The notes under the pieces are model-generated. The model had not been told where the DNA came from, did not search any database, and was given only the letters and a program-made list of their open reading frames with translations. Positions 1 to 4,632 of a DNA stretch of 6,098 nt are shown one piece after another. The stretch's first letter is position 1; the number at the start of each line of letters is the position of its first letter. The DNA is from an uncultured Lachnospiraceae bacterium (GTDB lineage Bacteria > Bacillota_A > Clostridia > Lachnospirales > Lachnospiraceae): positions 1-6,098 of the forward strand of contig CAJUGZ010000263.1 of assembly GCA_910585855.1 (NCBI GenBank). The letters run 5' to 3'. Position numbers and translations under genes: made by a program.

Positions 1-120
1 CATCATTTCCCGTCGGCACTTAGACGCTGTATTGCTGTATTTTAGCGTCTTATGTGTCCGCTATGTGGAAATAAGAAATGCTAAGCGCAAGCGAGCCCGG
101 AATAGACCTTCCTTTCGATT
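1..120. repeat. hairpin-rich intergenic repeat (putative, may extend left)
   Basis: This stretch shows no credible coding sequence and is more GC-rich than the rest of the window. It holds a long imperfect hairpin: bases 14-19 (CGGCAC) and 22-28 (AGACGCT) pair with 44-50 (AGCGTCT), 54-56 and 58-60, leaving a 15-nt loop. A perfect tandem copy of GCTGTATT lies at 26-33 and 34-41, partly in the loop. A smaller stem-loop with a GCAA tetraloop lies near 81-97, and GGAAT (100-104) can pair with ATTCC downstream (118-122). From memory it resembles multi-copy intergenic sequences seen in Lachnospiraceae genomes, but I could not search for this. It sits just past the stop of the last operon gene. No U-run follows the stem on either strand, so it does not look like a classical intrinsic terminator. 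Confidence 0.45.
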
Positions 121-141
121 CCAGCGTCCCCCTCTCTAAAT

Positions 142-486
142 CTAATATTCCCGAAACTGCACAAACTCAAAAACACTGCGCTTTTCATTTCCAACCATAT
201 AAGAACTTCTCTGTGTACAAGCTGCCAAAACCAAAACCCCACTCTCCTGCAACCGCCCAACCAAATAGCAAACTAATGTATATTCCCCCTGACAAAGTAC
301 CGCTGAAGGCTGATATTCCATAATGCGTCTATAATACTCTTCGCCTAACTGATACACTTCCTCTCTTGTACTTCCCGGACTTACATTGGGATATCCCAAA
401 TCCACAATCTCTCCATACTCTTTTGCTGCCTCTAACTGCGCCTTATCCCATAATTTCGATGTATGATTTGTAAAATTAATAAACAT
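142..486 (-). CDS. small Rossmann-like hypothetical protein, last gene of the operon
   Basis: The protein has 114 residues and no assigned function. It starts with a short beta strand and a polar motif (INFTNH, residues 3-8). Then come an amphipathic helix with a W (KLWDKAQLEAAKEYG), a second strand (EIVDLGYP), a long helix near 40-57, a third strand ending in the distinctive motif LCQGE (about 64-68), another helix, and a fourth strand (VLVLAACTQR). This alternating pattern fits a small Rossmann-like nucleotide-binding fold. The C-terminal FVQFREY looks like a conserved tail. The N-terminus faintly recalls small CRISPR-associated ring-nuclease families such as Csx15, but the similarity is too weak to name it and there is no CRISPR locus here. 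The start is supported by AAAGGA at 493-498, 6 nt upstream of the ATG. It lies 17 nt after rnhC and is probably cotranscribed with it. Confidence 0.8.
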   Translation of the reverse strand: MFINFTNHTSKLWDKAQLEAAKEYGEIVDLGYPNVSPGSTREEVYQLGEEYYRRIMEYQPSAVLCQGEYTLVCYLVGRLQESGVLVLAACTQRSSYMVGNEKRSVFEFVQFREY

Positions 487-503
487 TTTTTATCCTTTCT
501 CTC

Positions 504-1481
504 TTAAATCCAACTGCTTTTTACATGATACCCTTTCATAACTGCATCTGTTGTTTTAAAATGTATCTTTACATATTCCTCTAAATTTCTTTCTCCTACT
601 TTATCCATCAATGCTGCTGCCATAAATTTTACATCCTCTCCGCACCCTTTTGGAAAAATCAACCCAAACCGATCGGACATATTCTCTATCCATTCCAAAT
701 AAGCAGCCCTTGCCAAAATACTAGCAGCTGCTACTGCTGTATACTTTTCCGCTTTTAGCAAAACTTGTATTTCCGTCTTTAATTCTTTGTTTTTTAATCT
801 TTTAAAAAATAAATCGTCAGGCTTTGTCTGTTCTATTTGCCTTATCAATAATTCTTTATCAGTAAACTGATCCGTAATCAACATCCGCATTTTAGGCTTT
901 TTTTCCAACGCCGCTGAAATTACCCGACTATGAGCCAATGCCAGCAAATCATTTAATGTTTTTCCTTCTATCATACAATATCTATATAATTCATTATATT
1001 TTTTTGGAGTAATCGTTAAAATAATACAGTTTTTCGAAAAATTAGACATCAAATATTTCGCACAATCTTTTACCTTTTGATCCGACATCTTCTTGCAATC
1101 CTGTATCTCATGTTTGATAAGATATGCATCTAATTCTCCATACGAAAGAAATCCTGCAGCAACAAGCGGTCCAAAATAATCCCCTTTTCCCGATTCATCT
1201 GTTCCTAAATAACATACCTCTACTTTTGGTATCTGCTGAAATGTTTCTGTCAATATCTGATCTAATCTGCTGCTAATAGAAGTTTTTTTATCTGAAATCA
1301 CATAGGAAATTCCCTGCTTTGACAGATATATATTTATTTTCAGCATCTCATAATACTTGCTTTCTGCTAAAAGCTGTATACCATACAGCATCTTTCTCTC
1401 TCCTATCAGTCTTATTCCCTCTGCTTCTATCTTTCTTTTACATTCGGACAATTTTTCCTGAAACATCTTTTCTGTTATCAT
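504..1481 (-). CDS. rnhC: ribonuclease HIII
   Basis: This cytoplasmic metal-dependent endonuclease cuts the RNA strand of RNA:DNA hybrids, and the family is typical of Bacillota. The 325 residues match the usual length of slightly over 300. Residues 1 to about 85 form the N-terminal TBP-like hybrid-binding domain. The catalytic domain opens with GTDESGKGDYFGPL (93-106), carrying D95 and E96 and the family-specific GKGD. ITDQF supplies D204, and KAEKYTAVAAASILAR supplies E245 as the likely fourth acid of the DEDE set known for RNase HIII (RNase HII has DEDD). FPKGCG (276-281) stands where FPKGAG is more usual. HFKTT near the C-terminus is also family-typical. The start is supported by AAAGGGG (1490-1496), 8 nt upstream. 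The gene begins 32 nt after the preceding operon gene. It may be housekeeping, or recruited to clear hybrids left by stalled polymerase. Confidence 0.96.
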   Translation of the reverse strand: MITEKMFQEKLSECKRKIEAEGIRLIGERKMLYGIQLLAESKYYEMLKINIYLSKQGISYVISDKKTSISSRLDQILTETFQQIPKVEVCYLGTDESGKGDYFGPLVAAGFLSYGELDAYLIKHEIQDCKKMSDQKVKDCAKYLMSNFSKNCIILTITPKKYNELYRYCMIEGKTLNDLLALAHSRVISAALEKKPKMRMLITDQFTDKELLIRQIEQTKPDDLFFKRLKNKELKTEIQVLLKAEKYTAVAAASILARAAYLEWIENMSDRFGLIFPKGCGEDVKFMAAALMDKVGERNLEEYVKIHFKTTDAVMKGYHVKSSWI

Positions 1482-1513
1482 AACAAATGCCCCTTTCTTT
1501 TTTATAACACGTT

Positions 1514-2311
1514 CTACTGAAAATAAGCTCTTTTCTTTCCGCTTGGAGTTTGGATATCCCAGCAGATTATCCTTCCGCTTTTTTCACAGGAACAGCTTAT
1601 ATTATAAAAATCCGGCTTTTCCTGTCCCCAGCTTTCTTCTACTCTATCCACATATCCGATTATTTTCTCCAAAAATCTAAAATCCACAGGATGAAAAGTT
1701 TCAGGAAATGTAATATCACACAATGTCTGAAATTCTTTCCACCGTTCTTTTCTTAAAACAATACTCTGCTTATATTCTTCCTGTAAGCAAAAAGAAAACT
1801 TTGCCCTTTTCCACCATTCCAGATATAAACCATATTCAATCGGATAGGAAATATCCATTTGTTCATGCGGAGAAATCTTTCCTTTATTTAAATCAGATAT
1901 ATCAAACCCTTCTCCTACAAATTCAATATGTAAATTTTCCAAAATTCGATTCATAGAAATATTACAGCAATAAAGATTATTCCTTCTGTCACTGGGTTCT
2001 AACAACCATAAATCTGTCTGCGGCTCTGCTTCTGCAAGAAGAGAATCCGCAGAAACAGGCACGATTTTTCCACCATTTTTGATATTATGACAGGAAGAAG
2101 TATAGATATACCGAATCATACAATAACTGCTTTTTAAATGCTTTCGAATTTTATCTTCCATTTCTTCACTGATTTGATTCCATTCCTGATAAGGAATCAC
2201 TGCACTTTTTAAAACAGGAAGTCCTAATTTCGACAATTTCTGATAGCTATTTAATTTTTCACAGCATCCCTTTTCAGAATAAACAAAGTTCTCATCCGGC
2301 AATAAATACAT
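1514..2311 (-). CDS. unrecognised 265-residue protein, possibly ATP-grasp related, coupled to the Gre-like gene
   Basis: I do not recognise this gene with confidence. The protein is soluble, with no signal peptide or membrane segment. Near the N-terminus, YQKLSKLGLPVLKSAVIP (about 23-40) resembles the opening of pyruvate phosphate dikinase/PEP synthase-type ATP-grasp domains (helix, GLPVP, strand). MIRY (65-68) sits where those enzymes have an arginine-bearing strand. A charged EPSDRRNNLY (105-114) and a glycine/acid motif EFVGEGFDISDL (130-141) followed by GKISPHE (144-150) look like ligand-binding or catalytic segments. The C-terminal half is Trp/Phe-rich, with a CSC pair at 240-242. The ATG at 2315-2317 overlaps the upstream stop but has only 1 nt between GGAGG and the codon; the ATG at 2309-2311, two codons on, has an ideal 7-nt spacer and was chosen. 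Its place between the Gre-like and RNase HIII genes suggests a shared role, but its reaction is unknown. Confidence 0.8.
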   Translation of the reverse strand: MYLLPDENFVYSEKGCCEKLNSYQKLSKLGLPVLKSAVIPYQEWNQISEEMEDKIRKHLKSSYCMIRYIYTSSCHNIKNGGKIVPVSADSLLAEAEPQTDLWLLEPSDRRNNLYCCNISMNRILENLHIEFVGEGFDISDLNKGKISPHEQMDISYPIEYGLYLEWWKRAKFSFCLQEEYKQSIVLRKERWKEFQTLCDITFPETFHPVDFRFLEKIIGYVDRVEESWGQEKPDFYNISCSCEKSGRIICWDIQTPSGKKRAYFQ

Positions 2312-2313
2312 TA

Positions 2314-2994
2314 TCATTCCTCCACTTTTAAAATATGAAAAGTAATTACTTCTTTTGCAGTTACTTCAATTCTATCTTCCTCCTTTTTCCCTAATAAAGC
2401 CTGTGCAATAGGAGCTTGCTTTGATAAACAATAAATGATTTCTCCCTCTGCTTCTATTTCAATTCCTCCTACATAATTAACGATATAATATTGATCCGAA
2501 TCGCCATATTCATCTTCTAACGTAATCAAAGAACCGATTGCTGCTCCGTCTGGTTTTCCTTTTTGAATTTCTCTGATCTGATACTCAATTTTTTGTTTGC
2601 TGCTGCTTATCACCACAGAATCCCCGACCATACAGCCCAATAAAGCAGAAAATAAAGTATTTGAAACAGGAGAATCTTCCGCAAGAAGTGTATAAGATAG
2701 TGTCTTTTGATACTCTCCGTTTTTTAATTCATCCAAAAGCAAGATATCAGCAACATTGGCATATTCTTTTTGTGTCTGCAGATTTTGAATACACTGTTCT
2801 AATTCTTTTACTTCCTCTAAATATCCGTCTGCAAGCCATGCTGTTTCTGTCTTTGTAGAATCATAACGTGTTACCATACGCCCTTCTGCCTCGATTGTAT
2901 CGTTTTTGGCAATTTCGTAACTGCTTCTTGCCTTCTCTAATTTCTTCTGAATTGCTTCCATATAACGTTTTTGAATCAGTTCTTTTTTATCCAT
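2314..2994 (-). CDS. GreA/GreB-family transcription elongation factor with a duplicated C-terminal domain
   Basis: Gre factors enter the secondary channel of RNA polymerase and stimulate cleavage of backtracked RNA. This 226-residue protein is longer than GreA (about 158). Residues 1-75 form a charged helical coiled coil. Its turn (about 44-51, YDSTKTET) carries D45 and E50 roughly where the GreA loop has catalytic acids, and the return helix matches GreA (DGYLEEVKELE). Residues 153-226 are a clear Gre C-terminal FKBP-like domain (GSLITLEDEYGD, then APIAQALLGKKEEDRIEV, ending FHILKVEE). Residues about 80-145 look like a second, diverged copy (TLFSALLGCMVGDSVVIS, then IEYQIREI). An in-frame ATG at 3081 would overlap the radical SAM gene and lacks support; the ATG at 2994 has AGGAG (3004-3008) 9 nt upstream. 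It is probably a specialised paralogue, not the housekeeping GreA. Confidence 0.88.
   Translation of the reverse strand: MDKKELIQKRYMEAIQKKLEKARSSYEIAKNDTIEAEGRMVTRYDSTKTETAWLADGYLEEVKELEQCIQNLQTQKEYANVADILLLDELKNGEYQKTLSYTLLAEDSPVSNTLFSALLGCMVGDSVVISSSKQKIEYQIREIQKGKPDGAAIGSLITLEDEYGDSDQYYIVNYVGGIEIEAEGEIIYCLSKQAPIAQALLGKKEEDRIEVTAKEVITFHILKVEE
2319..2323 (-). promoter_or_regulatory. ribosome binding site deciding the start of the 265-residue gene
   Basis: A perfect GGAGG on the minus strand lies inside the last codons of the Gre-like gene. It is 1 nt from the first in-frame ATG (2315-2317) and 7 nt from the second (2309-2311). Normal spacing favours the second, only 2 nt past the upstream TGA, so translation of the two genes is probably coupled. 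Confidence 0.75.
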
Positions 2995-3003
2995 AAAAAC
3001 TTT

Positions 3004-3008
3004 CTCCT
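3004..3008 (-). promoter_or_regulatory. ribosome binding site deciding the start of the Gre-like gene
   Basis: AGGAG on the minus strand lies 9 nt before the ATG at 2992-2994, in the 49-nt gap after the radical SAM stop codon. It supports the 226-residue product over a longer form starting inside the upstream gene. Confidence 0.75.
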
Positions 3009-3043
3009 TTTCTATTTGCTTATCTTTAAAATTTCTTATTTCC

Positions 3044-3889
3044 TTACGGCATATCAATATAAGACTGTGTTCTGGCTTCATGTAGCTGATAGTTATAAGA
3101 TCCTCTATTCCAAATCTCTTTCAAATTATCATACTGTGCATTTCCAAGACACTGCTCCTGAAGATCATGGGAACTTTTTACATCTCCGTTTGGAGCAATA
3201 ATAAAATAAGCATCTCTAATATTTTCCTTATCACTAACCGATAAAATATTGCTTTTTTCCTTTAGCCGTATTCTGGCTTTCTCTACTGCCTGATAAAATT
3301 CCTGATTGGATATAAGAAATTTGTCACTGTTTCTTTTTGAAGTTCCTCTAAGCGGAACAAATTGAAACAATTTCCATCGGGCAATCGGATATGCTGCAAC
3401 CCACTCGGCAAGTTCTTCTATATGATCTAAATTTACCCGACTGACTACAGAATTAATTTTAAATTTACAACTTCCTTCTTTATTGGCAGCAGCAGACAAC
3501 ACTTCTTTTACACGATTGGCATGATTGGGATTTCTGCTCATTTGACTTTGTACTTCTGTTGTCGCACCATCTAAAGAAAGAGTAAGCCAGTTTAAATGTG
3601 TCATACAAAAATCAAGCATTTGATCATCTAAAAGAATAGAATTTGTCGTCATAGATACAAGCAGACCTTTTTGTTTGGCATATTGAATTAACTCCTTAAT
3701 TTCAGCTACTAGTAACGGTTCTCCTCCTGCAAAAGTCAATTTTCGGATTCCAGAAGCAGCAATATTATCAATAACAGCGAATCTGCCTTTTAAATCCAAA
3801 TCAGGTGAAGTTTGATCCCGATAACAAAACTGACAGTGATCATTGCATTTGTTTGTAATATTCCAACAAGTTGAGTTAGCCATTTTCAT
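3044..3889 (-). CDS. viperin-like radical SAM enzyme (putative antiviral nucleotide synthase)
   Basis: Viperins use a 4Fe-4S cluster and S-adenosylmethionine to remove the 3'-hydroxyl of a nucleoside triphosphate, giving a ddhNTP chain terminator. This 281-residue cytoplasmic protein has the radical SAM signature KCNDHCQFCYR, with C15, C19 and C22 binding the cluster and the AdoMet motif GGEP at 55-58. Several segments recall viperin: TFAGGEP, KFKINSVVSRVN (142-153; animal viperin has KINSVINRFN), ARWKLFQ (170-176; viperin has VRWKVFQ), FLISNQEF (191-198), and NIRDAYFIIAPNGD (223-236). There is no second cysteine cluster of the SPASM type; C247 stands alone before NLKEIWN. The start at 3889 has GGAGG (3899-3903) with a 9-nt spacer; the next Met would be 15 nt away. 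It is the first gene of the operon. No nucleotide kinase gene, a frequent partner of prokaryotic viperins, is visible here. A different radical SAM reaction remains possible. Confidence 0.85.
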   Translation of the reverse strand: MKMANSTCWNITNKCNDHCQFCYRDQTSPDLDLKGRFAVIDNIAASGIRKLTFAGGEPLLVAEIKELIQYAKQKGLLVSMTTNSILLDDQMLDFCMTHLNWLTLSLDGATTEVQSQMSRNPNHANRVKEVLSAAANKEGSCKFKINSVVSRVNLDHIEELAEWVAAYPIARWKLFQFVPLRGTSKRNSDKFLISNQEFYQAVEKARIRLKEKSNILSVSDKENIRDAYFIIAPNGDVKSSHDLQEQCLGNAQYDNLKEIWNRGSYNYQLHEARTQSYIDMP

Positions 3890-4083
3890 AAGACATTTCC
3901 TCCATACAGTAAATTTTTTATATTTCTTGCTTTCTAATTTATAAATAGGTTCTGATTTTGAAAAAATCCTAAAAAATAAAAAATTTTTTTATTATTTTTC
4001 CTAACCTATATTTGTCTGCTGCCAGTATTAAATTTTTGAATAGATAATTAATTGCACCCCAGTTCGTCTAATTGTTTTCTTAC
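3890..4083 (-). promoter_or_regulatory. A/T-rich operon leader with nested inverted repeats
   Basis: This is the only space for the promoter of the minus-strand operon before the insertion sequence begins. A 7-bp perfect inverted repeat, ATAGGTT (3945-3951) and AACCTAT (4003-4009), encloses an almost pure A/T palindrome (about 3971-3999) of A-runs facing T-runs. A weak candidate promoter is TTTTCA (3959-3964) and TATAAA (3938-3943), but the 15-nt spacer is short. In that case the left arm of the repeat would overlap the core promoter, as an operator or attenuator might. No clear consensus promoter was found. Bases 4010-4083 show nothing recognisable. Confidence 0.4.
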
Positions 4084-4098
4084 AGGAAATGCGCGAAA

Positions 4099-4122
4099 AG
4101 CCCACACCTTTAGGTGTGGGCT
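4099..4122 (+). repeat. left-end hairpin of the IS605-type element
   Basis: AGCCCACACC (4099-4108) and GGTGTGGGCT (4113-4122) form a perfect 10-bp stem with the loop TTTA. Elements of this family have subterminal hairpins that TnpA binds as single-stranded DNA. Its position about 70-130 bases before tnpA fits a left end. No T-run follows the stem on the plus strand, so it is unlikely to be a terminator in that direction. Confidence 0.85.
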
Positions 4123-4142
4123 GGATAGCACAATATAAAATA

Positions 4143-4173
4143 ATATGTATGTAAAAGTTGCAAACATACATAT
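4143..4173. repeat. second inverted repeat in the left end
   Basis: ATATGTATGT (4143-4152) and ACATACATAT (4164-4173) are perfect 10-base inverted repeats separated by 11 bases. They lie between the terminal hairpin and tnpA. They could form an RNA hairpin that limits tnpA translation, or a further transposase-binding structure. The role is unknown. Confidence 0.7.
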
Positions 4174-4192
4174 ATTATGATATAGTATATGT

Positions 4193-4594
4193 ATAGAAAA
4201 TAAATATAGATATACAAACACAACAGTATCTTTGATAAACTACCATTTTGTATTTTGTCCAAGATACAGACGCAAAATTTTTCTGATACCAAATGTAGAA
4301 AAACGATTTAAAGAACTGGTTAAAATTAAATGTAAGGAGTTAGAAATTGAATTAATCGCAATTGAATGCAACAAAGACCACTCTCGTATGTTTTTAAATT
4401 GTCCACCTACATTAAGTCCGTCAGATATTATGCAACAAATAAAAGGATATACAAGTAAAATTCTTAGAGAAGAATTCAATGAATTATTAAAAATGCCTAG
4501 TTTATGGACAAGAAGCTATTTTGTTTCAACAGCAGGAAATGTATGTAGTAAAACAATTAAGAAATACATAGAGAATCAAAAGAAAAGATATTAA
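4193..4594 (+). pseudogene. tnpA: IS200/IS605 Y1 transposase TnpA, probably inactive
   Basis: TnpA enzymes cut and join single-stranded DNA at the element ends using a HUH motif and one tyrosine. The reading frame clearly matches the family: TNTTVSLINYHFVFCPRYRRK near the start, IKGYTSKILREEF, LWTRSYFVS, and KKYIENQ with the nucleophile tyrosine and the metal-ligand glutamine four residues on. Two faults are visible. The HUH motif, normally DHVH(M/I)F, reads DHSRMF, with serine and arginine at 4382-4387 replacing the hydrophobic residue and the second histidine. The conserved N-terminus has no usable start: the frame is open from 4181, but the expected start region has ATA (4193-4195), an ATG at 4189 is out of frame, and the first conventional alternative is TTG at 4232 with no ribosome binding site. 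TTG initiation would give 120 residues. Family identity is near certain; loss of function is inferred. Confidence 0.75.
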
Positions 4595-4632
4595 AAAAGA
4601 GAATATTATATTTAGAAAGCGAAGTGAATATT

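Noticed and set aside
78..323. Plus-strand open frame of 81 codons
   Set aside because: It lies over the putative repeat and antisense to the small Rossmann-like gene, is rich in Pro/Ser/Lys low-complexity sequence, and has no ribosome binding site.
1550..1956. Two plus-strand open frames of 68 and 77 codons
   Set aside because: Both are antisense to the 265-residue gene, lack ribosome binding sites and have no recognisable protein features.
2995..3081. Longer N-terminus for the Gre-like protein
   Set aside because: It would overlap the radical SAM gene by 38 nt, has no ribosome binding site, and encodes sequence unlike a Gre N-terminus; the ATG at 2994 has AGGAG at the right distance.
2661..3201. 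Plus-strand open frames antisense to the Gre-like and radical SAM genes
   Set aside because: They mirror well-supported minus-strand genes with clear families and good ribosome binding sites.
4099..4122. Hairpin as an intrinsic terminator
   Set aside because: It is strong, but no T-run follows it on the plus strand and no convergent gene would need it; on the minus strand the short T-run after it could matter only for transcription from within the IS. Its place at the element's left end explains it better.
4110..4479. Minus-strand open frames over the IS left end and tnpA
   Set aside because: One is made of low-complexity Tyr/Ile repeats from A/T-rich DNA; the other is the antisense of the clearly recognisable tnpA frame.
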